A DNA stretch of 64,000 nucleotides from the NCBI RefSeq assembly GCF_900102135.1, contig NZ_FMVJ01000006.1:124001-188000 (forward strand), written 5' to 3'. Below the pieces are notes generated by a model, which saw nothing but the letters and a program-made list of their open reading frames with translations, was not told the origin of the DNA and did not search any database. The stretch's first letter is position 1. The number at the start of each line of letters is the position of its first letter. Positions 1 through 8,604 of the stretch are shown here, piece after piece. The position numbers were made by a program, and so were the translations under genes. Source of the DNA: Microvirga guangxiensis (GTDB lineage: Bacteria > Pseudomonadota > Alphaproteobacteria > Rhizobiales > Beijerinckiaceae).

Positions 1-48
1 TAAGCAGAGGGCGGCGGGCTTCAGGAAACGGCTTATGAGGAGTCAGGC

Positions 49-726
49 ATGAATGTGCTGGTCTTTGCTTCGCGGAAAGGCGGCTCGGGTAAGAGCACGC
101 TCGCTGCACATCTCGCGAGCTATATTGCCAATCCGTCCCGCAAGACGCTGCTGATCGACAACGATCCGCAAGGGTCCCTTTCTCTCTGGCACAAGATTCG
201 CGATCAGGAGTATCTTGGCCTGAAGCACAATGTGCGCAATCTCGGCGATGCGCTGCGGGACGCCAAGCGTGACGGTTACGAGTGGGTTCTCATCGACACT
301 CCTCCCAACAAGTCGCCAATCGTTGCCGAAGCCATCAAGCACGCGACCCTCGTCATCATCCCAGCTCGCGCGAGCCTGTTCGACATCGCGGCTTTGCAGG
401 ATACGGTCCAGTTCGCGCGTGAGATGCGTAAGCCCTATGCTGCGGTGATCAACGCGGCCCCGGCTAAGCACGGCGACAAGGAAGATCCAGTCGTGGCCGA
501 TGCCCGCGGTGCGCTCAATGCCTTGCAGGTGCCTGTATGGGCCGGTCAGATCACCCACCGCCCTGAACTCACGTTGTCCCTCGCAACCGGCGAAGGCGCA
601 CGGGAGTACAAGCCCAATTCTCAAGGCGCCGAGGAAATCGGACGTCTTTGGACGGCTCTTGAGCGTTCTCTCAATGCCATTCACAACACCTACAAGAAGG
701 CCGGCGGCTCCTCGCGCGCTGCGTAA
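49..726 (+). CDS. ParA-family ATPase (orphan)
   Basis: A 225-residue ParA/MinD-type P-loop ATPase. The deviant Walker A motif KGGSGKS lies at residues 10-16 and the Walker A' region (LLIDNDPQGS) near 34-43. The switch-II-like IDTPP is near 83. The length suits a small stand-alone ParA without the N-terminal DNA-binding extension of plasmid ParA. No parB-like gene or parS-like repeat follows; the next gene is on the other strand. Such orphan ParAs usually position a cellular cargo, but the cargo cannot be told from this sequence. The start has a GGAG-type ribosome site a few bases upstream. An intrinsic terminator follows 25 bases after the stop, so it is probably transcribed alone or as the last gene of an operon entering from the left. 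Confidence 0.9.
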   Translation: MNVLVFASRKGGSGKSTLAAHLASYIANPSRKTLLIDNDPQGSLSLWHKIRDQEYLGLKHNVRNLGDALRDAKRDGYEWVLIDTPPNKSPIVAEAIKHATLVIIPARASLFDIAALQDTVQFAREMRKPYAAVINAAPAKHGDKEDPVVADARGALNALQVPVWAGQITHRPELTLSLATGEGAREYKPNSQGAEEIGRLWTALERSLNAIHNTYKKAGGSSRAA

Positions 727-750
727 CGAGCCGACAGTTTTCCGAATGAG

Positions 751-779
751 AAAAAGGCGGCTTCAGGCCGCCTTTTTTA
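751..779 (+). terminator. intrinsic terminator after parA-like gene
   Basis: Stem AAAAAGGCGGC / GCCGCCTTTTTT with a short loop and a T-run, 25 bases past the stop codon of the ParA-like gene. Confidence 0.85.
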
Positions 780-926
780 TTGCCTGTGCTGGCTTGGCAC
801 GTGCCGAACTCGCTCCTTGTGGGAATGGCTTTGGAAACTCCGGGAAGCCACCCCTGTATAGGCAAGATTGCGTGGAAGCATTTCAGACGGCGGCAGTTTG
901 ATTTCGGCTGGCAGTGACTGAAATAA

Positions 927-949
927 ATGCCCGGCGCTAGGCCGGGCAT
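927..949 (-). terminator. metY: hairpin downstream of metY
   Basis: Perfect 9-bp inverted repeat (ATGCCCGGC / GCCGGGCAT) with a 5-base loop, 25 bases beyond the metY stop. Read on the minus strand it is followed by TTATTTCA, a weak T-tract, so it is a likely metY terminator. Confidence 0.6.
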
Positions 950-973
950 GACGTGTTCCTGTTGGAGGAGGGC

Positions 974-2257
974 TTACGCCGCATCCAGGGCTTGGTTGAG
1001 ATCTTCGATCAGGTCGTCCGTGTCCTCAAGGCCGATGGAGAGGCGCACCACCTCGGGGCCTGCACCGGCCTGGGTCTTCTGCTCGTCCGTAAGCTGGCGA
1101 TGAGTGGTGGAGGCGGGGTGGATCACCAGAGAGCGCGTATCGCCGATATTGGCGAGGTGCGAGAACAGCTTGAGGTTCGAAACCAGCTTCACTCCCGCCT
1201 CGTAGCCGTCCTTCAGGCCGAAGGTGAAGACGGCTCCAGCGCCTTTCGGGCAGTATTGCTTGGCAAGGTTATGATAGCGGTCGGAGCGCAGGCCGGGATA
1301 GCTGACCCAGGATACCTTGCTGTGGTTGGCGAGATGTTCGGCAACAGCCAAGGCATTATCCGAATGGCGCTGCATGCGAAGCGGCAGGGTTTCGATGCCG
1401 TTGAGGATCAGGAAGGCGTTGAACGGGGATAGGGCGGGGCCGAGGTCGCGCAGGCCGAGTACGCGGCAGGCAATGGCGAAGCCGAAATTGCCGAAGGTTT
1501 CGCCCAGCACCATCCCGCCGTATTCCGGACGCGGCTTGGACAGCATGGGATAACGGTCGTCTCCTGCGAAATTGAACGAGCCGCCATCCACGATCAAGCC
1601 GCCGACCGAGTTGCCGTGACCGCCCAGGAACTTGGTGGCCGAGTGCACGATGATGTCGGCACCGTGCTCGAACGGACGGATCAGGTAAGGCGAAGCCATC
1701 GTGTTATCGACGATGAACGGAATGCGATGCTTCTTGGCGATGGCGGCGATCGCCTGAAGGTCGACGATCACGCCGCCTGGATTCGCGATGGACTCGACAA
1801 AAATCGCCTTGGTACGCGGGGTAATGGCAGCCTCGAAGGACGAAGGATCGTCGGAATCGGCCCAGACCACGTTCCAGCCGAAGTTCTTATAGGCGTGATT
1901 GAACTGGTTGATCGAACCGCCATAGAGCTTGCGGGCCGCGATGAATTCATCGCCCGGCTGAAGCAGCGTGTGAAACGTCAGGAATTCCGCTGCGTGCCCC
2001 GATGCGACTGCCAATGCTGCCGTCCCGCCTTCGAGGGCGGCCACGCGCTCTTCCAGGACGGAGCAGGTCGGGTTGCCGATGCGCGAATAGATGTTGCCGA
2101 AGGCCTGCAGGCCGAACAGGGAAGCGGCATGATCGACGTCGTCGAACACGAACGAGGTCGTTTGATAGATCGGCGTCGCCCGAGCGCCCGTCGCAGCATC
2201 GGGGGCTGCCCCCGCATGGATGGCAAGCGTGTTGAAGCCTGGCAAACGATCAGACAT
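974..2257 (-). CDS. metY: O-acetylhomoserine aminocarboxypropyltransferase / sulfhydrylase
   Basis: A 427-residue PLP enzyme of the Cys/Met metabolism family. It converts O-acetylhomoserine plus sulfide (or methanethiol) to homocysteine (or methionine) in the cytoplasm. The Schiff-base lysine is K209 in SATKFLGGHG; other family signatures are YSRIGNPT near 57 and the C-terminal RLSIGLEDTDDLIEDL. Length matches MetY (about 425-430) rather than cystathionine gamma-synthase (about 390). It is monocistronic: its own promoter lies at 2297-2325 and a hairpin follows the stop. The neighbouring genes on both sides are not methionine genes. Confidence 0.93.
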   Translation of the reverse strand: MSDRLPGFNTLAIHAGAAPDAATGARATPIYQTTSFVFDDVDHAASLFGLQAFGNIYSRIGNPTCSVLEERVAALEGGTAALAVASGHAAEFLTFHTLLQPGDEFIAARKLYGGSINQFNHAYKNFGWNVVWADSDDPSSFEAAITPRTKAIFVESIANPGGVIVDLQAIAAIAKKHRIPFIVDNTMASPYLIRPFEHGADIIVHSATKFLGGHGNSVGGLIVDGGSFNFAGDDRYPMLSKPRPEYGGMVLGETFGNFGFAIACRVLGLRDLGPALSPFNAFLILNGIETLPLRMQRHSDNALAVAEHLANHSKVSWVSYPGLRSDRYHNLAKQYCPKGAGAVFTFGLKDGYEAGVKLVSNLKLFSHLANIGDTRSLVIHPASTTHRQLTDEQKTQAGAGPEVVRLSIGLEDTDDLIEDLNQALDAA

Positions 2258-2296
2258 GGCGGGAGCCCTTTTCCTTAACAGTAACGTTGTGTTCTC

Positions 2297-2325
2297 TTTA
2301 AAGAACGAAACGTTCGTCGGGTCAA
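2297..2325 (-). promoter_or_regulatory. metY: metY promoter with palindrome in the spacer
   Basis: On the minus strand a -35 TTGACC (2325-2320) and a -10 TTTAAA (2302-2297) are separated by exactly 17 bases. The spacer contains the 13-base inverted repeat GAACG-N3-CGTTC (2303-2315). A second imperfect repeat GTTCT-N6-AGAAC (2291-2306) spans the -10. The predicted start site gives a leader of about 33 bases. The elements are visible; operator function is inferred. Confidence 0.6.
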
Positions 2326-2352
2326 GGAGGTGTTGAGGGCCCCGCTTAAGAC

Positions 2353-2877
2353 TTATGGGCGATTAAGGCCCAGCTTCTGGAAGCCCTTGCCGGAAAGGAC
2401 CGGTTTCTTCGAGCTGAGCATCCGCGAGTTCACGCCCTGCCAAGAAATCTCGCCTGAGAGGCGACCGAATTCGATTTTGGGACAACGATCCATCACGACC
2501 TTGATTCCCTTGGCCTCGGCTTTGGCGGCAGCTTCTTCGTTGCGCACGGAGAGCTGCATCCAGATTACCTTTGGGAGGGGAGCAAGGGCGAGCGCCTCGT
2601 CCGTGATAGGCCCGGCGGCTTCCGAGTTGCGGAAGATCTCGACCATATCGATAGGGCCCGGCACCTCGGCCAGCGATCCATACACCGTTTTGCCCAGCAG
2701 TTCCCCGCCTGCGAGGCCCGGATTGACTGGAATCACGTCATAGCCCCGTTCCAAGAGGTACTTGGTGACGATCCAGCTCGGGCGGGCGGAATTCGCTGAA
2801 GCACCTACGAGCGCGATGGTCTTCACGCTGTTGAGAATGCCGCGGATATAATCGTTCGGGTAATTGCTGTGATCCAT
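2353..2877 (-). CDS. CoA-binding domain protein (YccU-like)
   Basis: A single CoA_binding (Rossmann-like) domain protein. The glycine-rich TIALVGASANSARPS is near the start, VIPVNPG follows, and a C-terminal DRCPKIE motif is typical of the YccU family. The ATG at 2877 gives a 174-residue protein that begins as the family does. An upstream in-frame ATG at 2928 would add 17 residues and make the gene overlap the divergent thioesterase start by two bases. These proteins resemble the CoA-binding part of succinyl-CoA synthetase but their physiological role is not settled. Confidence 0.82.
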   Translation of the reverse strand: MDHSNYPNDYIRGILNSVKTIALVGASANSARPSWIVTKYLLERGYDVIPVNPGLAGGELLGKTVYGSLAEVPGPIDMVEIFRNSEAAGPITDEALALAPLPKVIWMQLSVRNEEAAAKAEAKGIKVVMDRCPKIEFGRLSGEISWQGVNSRMLSSKKPVLSGKGFQKLGLNRP

Positions 2878-2926
2878 GGCGAGAACGTATGGGATAGGGC
2901 AGGGCAGTTCAACGGGCATTTGACGC

Positions 2927-3358
2927 ATGGCATTCCATCACCCGATCATGACCAAGGACGATCTGGCTGCGTTCCTGGATCGGGAGTTTCCTCAGCTGCA
3001 CATTGGCGGACAGACTTACTTCATCGAGGAGGTCGGGCCGCTCTCGGCTCGCATGCGGATGACTTATCACGAGCGGCACCTGCGGCCGGGCGGCACCATC
3101 TCGGGACCATCCATGATGGCGCTAGCCGATGTCGCGCTCTATGCCGCAATCCTCGCCCATATCGGTCCGGTAGCGCTCGCCGTTACGACCAGTCTCAGCT
3201 TCAACTTCTTGCGTAAGCCGGAGGCACGCGACCTCATCGGTGAGTGCAGGCTGCTGAAGCTGGGCAAGCGCCTCGCAGTAGGGGAGGTGTCGATCTACTC
3301 GGAAGGCCGCGCCGACGTGGTTTGTCATGCCACAGGCACGTATTCGATTCCCTCATGA
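2927..3358 (+). CDS. PaaI/YdiI-like hotdog thioesterase
   Basis: A 143-residue hotdog-fold protein of the acyl-CoA thioesterase superfamily. Diagnostic are the loop RPGGTISGPSMMALADVALY, the start of the central hotdog helix, followed by VTTSLSFNFLRKP. The substrate cannot be assigned. The ATG at 2927 is used; a second ATG at 2948 would give a protein 7 residues shorter and is also possible because neither has a strong ribosome site. It is divergent from the CoA-binding gene, and its stop overlaps the next start (ATGA at 3355-3358), so the two genes are translationally coupled. Confidence 0.8.
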   Translation: MAFHHPIMTKDDLAAFLDREFPQLHIGGQTYFIEEVGPLSARMRMTYHERHLRPGGTISGPSMMALADVALYAAILAHIGPVALAVTTSLSFNFLRKPEARDLIGECRLLKLGKRLAVGEVSIYSEGRADVVCHATGTYSIPS

Positions 3359-3651
3359 AGATGCCGCTCAAATACCTCGTTGGCTGGAGCATTATTGTTG
3401 GTTCTCTGCTCGCCTTTGCAGGCTATGCGTGGCTTGGCCCGCTTTTGATTCCTGAGAGAATGCCTTGGGAAGCTAAGAACGCACATGCGAAATGCATTGA
3501 GGCGATTGCCGGGTCTCTGCCTTGGCCGTCCGAGCCCAAAGCCGCATGCCGTGCCATGACCATGTGTGCCAACGAGGCGACCTTGAATCCTCGGCAAAGC
3601 GTCTCGTTGCTATCGGCAATGCGGAAGCTGCCGGAGTGCGCTGAACTCTGA
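3355..3651 (+). CDS. small single-pass membrane or secreted protein
   Basis: A 98-residue protein. The ATG at 3355 overlaps the thioesterase stop (ATGA). An N-terminal hydrophobic segment (about residues 7-28) anchors or exports it. The rest has four cysteines (in AKCIEAI, KAACRAMTMC and PECAEL) that could form two disulfides outside the cytoplasm. No family is recognised. Coupling to a thioesterase is the only functional hint. Confidence 0.7.
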   Translation: MKMPLKYLVGWSIIVGSLLAFAGYAWLGPLLIPERMPWEAKNAHAKCIEAIAGSLPWPSEPKAACRAMTMCANEATLNPRQSVSLLSAMRKLPECAEL

Positions 3652-3760
3652 AATGCAAATGTGGTATCTGAATACAGTTTATGTGGTATACAGGTACCTA
3701 TATGGTTCAAGTAACTGATATTATTCGTGTTTTATTGAATTCCTTGTGTGTCAAAGTCTG

Positions 3761-3789
3761 TTGACTTGGGGCGTTAAACTCACTAAACA
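3761..3789 (+). promoter_or_regulatory. rplM: promoter of rplM-rpsI
   Basis: -35 TTGACT (3761-3766), 17-base spacer, -10 TAAACA (3784-3789). The -35 is one arm of a GTCAA-N6-TTGAC inverted repeat (3750-3765). The predicted start near 3796 gives an untranslated leader of about 80 bases. Confidence 0.6.
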
Positions 3790-3801
3790 CCCTCTCACTC
3801 G

Positions 3802-3820
3802 CCGCCGCATCTCGCGGCGG
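3802..3820 (+). promoter_or_regulatory. rplM: rplM leader hairpin 1 (attenuator-like)
   Basis: Perfect 7-bp stem CCGCCGC / GCGGCGG with a 5-base loop, followed by TTTGTCGTTTTT, a T-rich tail. It sits inside the leader just after the predicted start site, so it could act as an attenuator of the ribosomal protein operon or end transcription from further upstream. Confidence 0.5.
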
Positions 3821-3840
3821 TTTGTCGTTTTTCAGAACCT

Positions 3841-3856
3841 GAGCCCGATAGGGCTC
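3841..3856 (+). promoter_or_regulatory. rplM: rplM leader hairpin 2
   Basis: Stem GAGCCC / GGGCTC with a GATA tetraloop, 18 bases before the rplM start and close to the ribosome site. It is a candidate target for autoregulation by L13 or S9; no family match is claimed. Confidence 0.4.
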
Positions 3857-3874
3857 TCAACGGGAACCAGCGCA

Positions 3875-4339
3875 ATGAAGACTACGACTTCGCTGAAGCC
3901 CGCCGAGGTCGAGAAGAAGTGGGTTGTGATCGACGCAACGGGCCTCGTGGTAGGCCGCCTTGCTTCGGTCGTTGCGATGCGCCTGCGCGGTAAGCACAAG
4001 GCAAGCTACACGCCCCACGTCGACTGCGGCGACAACGTCATCGTCATCAACGCCGATAAGGTGGTGTTCACCGGCCGCAAGCGCGAGCAGAAGGTGTACT
4101 ATCACCACACCGGCTATCCGGGCGGTATCAAGGAGCGCACCGCGCGCTTCATTCTTGAGGGCCGCTTCCCTGAGCGCGTCGTCGAGAAGGCTGTGGAGCG
4201 CATGCTCCCCCGCGGCCCGCTTTTCCGCCAGATCATGGGCAACCTGCGCGTCTACGGCGGCGCTGAGCATCCTCATACCGCTCAGCAGCCGGAAGTCCTG
4301 GACGTCGGTTCCCTCAATGCCAAGAACGTGAGGGCCTAA
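3875..4339 (+). CDS. rplM: 50S ribosomal protein L13
   Basis: A 154-residue uL13 homologue with [16 protein letters not shown] at the N-terminus and the signature [12 protein letters not shown] followed by [16 protein letters not shown] near the C-terminus. L13 is an early-assembling protein of the large subunit. The ATG at 3875 follows an AACGGGAACC ribosome region; the open frame extends further upstream but only through the leader. It forms a two-gene operon with rpsI, three bases downstream. Confidence 0.97.
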   Translation: MKTTTSLKPAEVEKKWVVIDATGLVVGRLASVVAMRLRGKHKASYTPHVDCGDNVIVINADKVVFTGRKREQKVYYHHTGYPGGIKERTARFILEGRFPERVVEKAVERMLPRGPLFRQIMGNLRVYGGAEHPHTAQQPEVLDVGSLNAKNVRA

Positions 4340-4342
4340 TCC

Positions 4343-4819
4343 ATGGCGACCCTTCAGTCTCTCGCCGATCTGGGCACCAACACCCAGAACGCCGCTCCGG
4401 AAGCTCCGAAGCACGTCCAGAAGCTCGACTCCCTGGGTCGCGCTTACGCCACCGGCAAGCGTAAGGACGCTGTCGCCCGCGTGTGGATCAAGCCCGGTTC
4501 CGGCAAGATCGTCATCAACGACCGCGCTGTCGAAGTTTACTTCGCTCGTCCGGTCCTCCGCCTGATCCTGTCGCAGCCGCTGCAGATCGCTCAGCGCGAA
4601 GGCCAGTACGACATCGTCGTGAACGTCAACGGCGGTGGCCTCTCCGGCCAAGCCGGCGCGGTCCGTCACGGCCTCGCCAAGGCGCTGACCTACTACGAGC
4701 CGGAGCTTCGCGGCCCGCTCAAGAAGGAAGGCTTCCTGACCCGCGATCCGCGCGTCGTCGAGCGTAAGAAGTACGGCAAGGCCAAGGCCCGCCGCAGCTT
4801 CCAGTTCTCGAAGCGCTAA
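4343..4819 (+). CDS. rpsI: 30S ribosomal protein S9
   Basis: A 158-residue uS9 homologue. The alphaproteobacterial N-terminal extension (about 30 residues) precedes [14 protein letters not shown]. The [19 protein letters not shown] signature is in the middle. The C-terminal tail ends [10 protein letters not shown], the basic tail that reaches the P-site tRNA. It is second in the rplM-rpsI operon and is followed by a strong terminator. Confidence 0.97.
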   Translation: MATLQSLADLGTNTQNAAPEAPKHVQKLDSLGRAYATGKRKDAVARVWIKPGSGKIVINDRAVEVYFARPVLRLILSQPLQIAQREGQYDIVVNVNGGGLSGQAGAVRHGLAKALTYYEPELRGPLKKEGFLTRDPRVVERKKYGKAKARRSFQFSKR

Positions 4820-4842
4820 TCGCTTCCAGGCTATGGTTTTCG

Positions 4843-4871
4843 AAAAGGGCGGCTCTCGGGCCGCCCTTTTT
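4843..4871 (+). terminator. rpsI: rplM-rpsI intrinsic terminator
   Basis: AAAAGGGCGGC / GCCGCCCTTTTT stem with T-run, 24 bases after the rpsI stop. Confidence 0.9.
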
Positions 4872-4977
4872 GTTTGCGACAGAGGGGAACGCGGTTGATG
4901 CGGTCGTCCTTTGCTCAGAGCTAAATCGGTTATATGTGACTGAACCCATCGGCGGCCAAAGGTGGAGCGTATCGACC

Positions 4978-5946
4978 ATGACAACCATGACCCAGAATTC
5001 TGCAGACCTCTCGCAGGCCACGAAAACCGTCTTCATCGACGGCGAGGCAGGCACGACGGGCCTCGGCATCCGCGAGCGCCTCACGGATGTGAATGGCGTC
5101 GCGATCCGCAGTATCGATCCGGCTCGCCGCAAGGACCCGGAGGCCAAGCGCGAAATTCTCGCCGATGTCGATCTTGTCGTGCTCTGTCTGCACGATGACG
5201 CTGCGCGCGAGACGGTGTCTCTGGTCGACGGCCTCAATGGCAAGAAGCCGAAGATCCTCGATGCCAGCACGGCGCACCGAGTCGCTTCCGGATGGGCTTA
5301 CGGCTTCGCGGAACTGGCTCCTGAGCAGAAGCAGGCTGTCTCGACGGCTGACCGGGTTGCCAATCCGGGCTGCTATCCCACAGGCGCCATTGCGCTGTTG
5401 CGGCCGCTGGTCGATGCGGGCCTCATCCCAACCGATTATCCGATCAGCGTGAACGCCGTGAGCGGCTATAGCGGTGGCGGTCGCTCCATGATCGAGGCCT
5501 ACGAGGCAGGCACGGCTCCCGCCTTCGAACTCTACGGCCTCGGCTTCGAACACAAGCACGTGCCTGAGCTGCAGAAATACACCGGCCTGACCCGTCGGCC
5601 GATCTTCATTCCGTCCGTGGGCAATTTCCGGCAGGGCATGCTGGTAAGCATCCCGCTTCACCTCGATATGCTTCCGGGCAAGCCGAAAGCCGCCGATCTG
5701 GAGAAGGCGTTGATGGAGCGCTACCGGGGCGGAGGCTTGGTCAATGTCGTCCCGACAGTTTCGGAGGGCAAGAAGATAGAGCGCATCGAGCCCGAGGCGC
5801 TCAACGATACCGATCGCTTGGAACTCTTCGTCTTCCAGCACGACAGCTACAATCACGCCGTGCTGGTGGCGCGCCTCGACAATCTCGGGAAGGGCGCTTC
5901 GGGCGCGGCCGTGCAGAACATCCAGCTCATGCTTGGATTGGCGTAA
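4978..5946 (+). CDS. argC: N-acetyl-gamma-glutamyl-phosphate reductase, type 2
   Basis: NADPH-dependent reductase of the third step of arginine synthesis, reducing N-acetylglutamyl phosphate to the semialdehyde. The 322-residue length and the opening [17 protein letters not shown] identify the short type 2 AGPR class. The catalytic cysteine is C132 in NPGCYPTGA, and the GYSGGGRSM loop follows. The ATG at 4978 is chosen because an AGGTGGAG site precedes it; the frame is open further upstream, but that stretch is rich in terminator sequence. It lies next to rpsI without other arg genes, as often in Hyphomicrobiales. Confidence 0.95.
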   Translation: MTTMTQNSADLSQATKTVFIDGEAGTTGLGIRERLTDVNGVAIRSIDPARRKDPEAKREILADVDLVVLCLHDDAARETVSLVDGLNGKKPKILDASTAHRVASGWAYGFAELAPEQKQAVSTADRVANPGCYPTGAIALLRPLVDAGLIPTDYPISVNAVSGYSGGGRSMIEAYEAGTAPAFELYGLGFEHKHVPELQKYTGLTRRPIFIPSVGNFRQGMLVSIPLHLDMLPGKPKAADLEKALMERYRGGGLVNVVPTVSEGKKIERIEPEALNDTDRLELFVFQHDSYNHAVLVARLDNLGKGASGAAVQNIQLMLGLA

Positions 5947-5948
5947 AT

Positions 5949-5977
5949 AAAAAGGCCTCCACTCAGGAGGCCTTTTT
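5949..5977. terminator. bidirectional terminator between argC and FAH gene
   Basis: Perfect 12-bp stem AAAAAGGCCTCC / GGAGGCCTTTTT with a 5-base loop. It has T-runs on both strands and lies between two convergent genes, only two bases from the end of each. Confidence 0.9.
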
Positions 5978-5978
5978 G

Positions 5979-6863
5979 TTAATGGCCTTGACGGCCCTTG
6001 CTCGTGTCCAGCGCTTTCTCTTCGAAAGCCACGAAACGCTGGTGCTGCTCGCCAAGGCCCTCGATGCCGAGGCTCACCACGTCGCCGGGCTTGAGATAGC
6101 GCGGCGGCTTGAGGGCCATGCCGACGCCGGGAGGCGTGCCAGTGGTGATCACGTCGCCCGGCTCGAGGATCATGAAGTGCGAGACGTAGGAAACGATCTG
6201 CGCCACGTTGAAGATCATGGTCTTGGTGGAGCCGTTCTGCATGCGCTCGCCATTCACATCGAGCCACATGGAGAGATTCTGGGCGTCCGGGATCTCGTCC
6301 TTGGTCACGAGCCAAGGGCCGAGAGGGCCGAAGGTCGGGCAGCCCTTGCCCTTGCTCCAGGTGCCGCCGCGCTCGAGCTGGAATTCACGCTCCGAGACGT
6401 CGTTGCAGACGCAGTAGCCCGCGACGAATTCAAGGGCCTCATTGGCTCCAACATAGGAGGCCTTCGAGCCGATCACGATGGCAAGCTCGACCTCCCAATC
6501 GGTCTTCTGGGAACCGCGCGGAATAACAACATCGTCGTTCGGGCCCACAATGCACGAGGGCGCCTTGTTGAAGACAATGGGCTCCGCCGGGATCGGCGCG
6601 CCGGTTTCGGCGGCATGATCGGCATAGTTAAGGCCGATCGCGATGAAGTTGCGGACCTGGCCTACACAGGAACCAAGGCGCTGGCCTGAAGGAACTGACG
6701 GAAGCGTGCTGGGATCGATATCCCGGAGGCGGGCCAAGCTGTCCGGAGACAGGGTGGCGCCTGTAATATCAGCGACGACCCCCGAGAGGTCGCGAACCTC
6801 TCCCTGGTTGTCGATGATTCCCGGCTTTTCCTGACCAGCCTCTCCAAATCTCACCAACTTCAT
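5979..6863 (-). CDS. fumarylacetoacetate hydrolase-family protein
   Basis: A 294-residue FAH-superfamily enzyme, a metal-dependent C-C or keto-enol hydrolase or isomerase. The FIAIGLNYADHAAE motif near 73 and the metal ligand region DWEVELAIVIG near 124 are visible, as is the C-terminal GDVITTGTPPGVG. The ATG at 6863 has a GAGGA site 8 bases upstream; a TTG just before it is less likely. Family members include ureidoglycolate lyase, acylpyruvases and homoprotocatechuate-pathway isomerase/decarboxylase; the substrate cannot be assigned here. It is monocistronic. Confidence 0.85.
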   Translation of the reverse strand: MKLVRFGEAGQEKPGIIDNQGEVRDLSGVVADITGATLSPDSLARLRDIDPSTLPSVPSGQRLGSCVGQVRNFIAIGLNYADHAAETGAPIPAEPIVFNKAPSCIVGPNDDVVIPRGSQKTDWEVELAIVIGSKASYVGANEALEFVAGYCVCNDVSEREFQLERGGTWSKGKGCPTFGPLGPWLVTKDEIPDAQNLSMWLDVNGERMQNGSTKTMIFNVAQIVSYVSHFMILEPGDVITTGTPPGVGMALKPPRYLKPGDVVSLGIEGLGEQHQRFVAFEEKALDTSKGRQGH

Positions 6864-7245
6864 CAAGCGATCCTCTCGTTACGGCAGGCTTCTATTTGCC
6901 ACATTCACGCCTGCCTACAATGCACTTTCTGAGTCCAGATATGTTGCCGTTATGCCACGAGAGTGGAGAAAGAGCGTCATTTATCGCGGGAGAGCAGATG
7001 CAGCATAATTGCATTTTGGTGCGGCTTATACATTGGTTTACATGTGAACCATATGTATTGGATGCAAGTTGCTTAATTTGACTTTCAATACCCAAAGTAA
7101 AAGTGAGCAACTTAGGTAAGTATCCAGTTTTGCTCGCGGGGTGATGGAACTTTCATAAGGTCATTGCAGCAAAAATAAAGCATTGGCACAGTGTCCTTAA
7201 TGCGGGGTCCCCGCAACAAATCAAAATAAGGGCAGGAAGCTTCAC
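6864..7245. other. intergenic region between FAH gene and FadL-type porin
   Basis: About 380 bases of AT-richer, non-coding sequence with divergent promoters presumed. The only distinct element is the 13-base palindrome GCGGGG-T-CCCCGC at 7202-7214, about 30 bases before the porin start. No RNA gene was recognised. Confidence 0.6.
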
Positions 7246-8586
7246 ATGAGCCGTCTCCATCGTTCTTTGTCCCTCGCTGCGGTCTCTTTCGCCGCTCTCA
7301 TCGCCGCCCAAAGTGGCGCGCAGGCTGGCGGTTTTGCGATCCGTGAGCAGAGCGCCACCGCTCAGGGCTACTCGTTCGCGGGTGCCGCATCCGGCTCGGG
7401 CTATCTCTCCTCGATGTTCTGGAACCCCGCGGTCATCACGATGATGCCGGGTTGGATGAGCGAGTCGCATCTTTCGCTGATCATTCCGCGCGTTGAGATC
7501 GATCCGAACCCGTTCCTGACGCCAACCGCCATTTTCGGCGCTTCCGGCGATATCGGTCAGGACGCCCTCGTGCCCGCCGGCTACGGCTCCTACCAGATCA
7601 ACGACCGGCTCTGGATCGGTCTGTCCAGCTCCTCACCCTACGGTCTCGTGACCGATCCTCGCGAGAACTGGGCCGGTCAGGCCTACTCCCGCTCCTCGAA
7701 GATCTTCTCGCTGAACATCAACCCGGTCATCGGCTTCAAGGTGAACAATTGGCTGTCGGTCGCTGCCGGTCCGTCGCTGCAGTATTTCGACATTCGCCTC
7801 AAGAGCGCTGTCCCGACGCCTCTGTCTGTGCCTGGCACCGTCGTGCGCCCCGGTCAGCCGAGCGGCATTCTCGATGGTGACGATGTCGGCTTCGGCTTTA
7901 CGGCAGGTTTGACCCTGACGCCGGTCGCCGGAACGACCATCGGTATCGGTTACCGTTCGGCGATTTCGCATAGCCTCGAAGGCGACTTCACGCTTCCCGC
8001 TGGCGCTGTTGCTCCGATCGCGATCCGCACTCCGATCGAGGCATCCCTCCGGACCCCCGACCAAGTTACTGTCGGTCTGTCGCAGGTGATCTCGCCAGCC
8101 ATGACCGTTCATCTCGGCTTCGAGTGGACGAACTGGAGCGTGCTTAAGACCCCGCTCGTCACGAATGCGAATACGGGAGCCGTCGTTCAGGACCTTCCGC
8201 TCAACTACGAAGATGGTTTCTTCTATTCGCTGGGTATGGACTACAAGCTGAACAATCAGTGGACCGTGCGCGCCGGCTTGGCCTATGAGCAGTCGCCGAT
8301 CGACACGGAAATCCGTTCCACCCGCCTGCCGGACAATGACCGCATCTGGGCTTCGCTCGGTGTTGGCTATCAGTGGAGCGACAAGCTGTCGTTCGACCTC
8401 TCCTATACCCACATCTTCGCCAAGGAAACCGACATCCGCATCGTGCAGGGTCATCAGGATTTCGCAGGGTTGCCCTTCGTGGCTGATGTCGACGCCAGCG
8501 TCGACATCGTGTCGGTGGGCCTGCGCTATCGTTGGGACGACCCGAAGGTCGCCATCCCGGCCGCTCCGATCGTTCGCAAGTACTGA
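7246..8586 (+). CDS. FadL/OmpP1/TodX-type outer membrane transporter
   Basis: A 446-residue outer membrane beta-barrel of the FadL family that admits long-chain fatty acids or other hydrophobic compounds. The signal peptide (about residues 1-27) is cleaved after GAQA. The mature N-terminus GGFAIREQSATAQGYSFAGAA is the plug and hatch segment typical of the family. NPA (MFWNPAVI) follows. The C-terminus (VSIVSVGLRYRW-type strand then a short tail) fits a barrel. It is monocistronic, with its own terminator shared with the convergent phaC. Proximity to phaC hints at a link to fatty-acid supply for PHA, which is only inference. Confidence 0.9.
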   Translation: MSRLHRSLSLAAVSFAALIAAQSGAQAGGFAIREQSATAQGYSFAGAASGSGYLSSMFWNPAVITMMPGWMSESHLSLIIPRVEIDPNPFLTPTAIFGASGDIGQDALVPAGYGSYQINDRLWIGLSSSSPYGLVTDPRENWAGQAYSRSSKIFSLNINPVIGFKVNNWLSVAAGPSLQYFDIRLKSAVPTPLSVPGTVVRPGQPSGILDGDDVGFGFTAGLTLTPVAGTTIGIGYRSAISHSLEGDFTLPAGAVAPIAIRTPIEASLRTPDQVTVGLSQVISPAMTVHLGFEWTNWSVLKTPLVTNANTGAVVQDLPLNYEDGFFYSLGMDYKLNNQWTVRAGLAYEQSPIDTEIRSTRLPDNDRIWASLGVGYQWSDKLSFDLSYTHIFAKETDIRIVQGHQDFAGLPFVADVDASVDIVSVGLRYRWDDPKVAIPAAPIVRKY

Positions 8587-8604
8587 GACCGGAAGGTTCA
8601 CAGC

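Noticed and set aside
49-726. ParA as partition partner of the repA module
   Set aside because: It lies 26 kb away, is a small orphan type and has no ParB gene or centromere-like repeats.
2258-2352. SAM-type riboswitch upstream of metY
   Set aside because: The predicted promoter leaves only about 33 bases of leader, and no SAM-II-like conserved segments are visible.
3857-4984. 375-residue open frame on the minus strand
   Set aside because: It is antisense to rplM and rpsI, which are certain genes, and shows no domain.
4930-6315. 461-residue open frame on the minus strand
   Set aside because: It runs antisense through argC, the terminator and the FAH gene in another frame; no family match.
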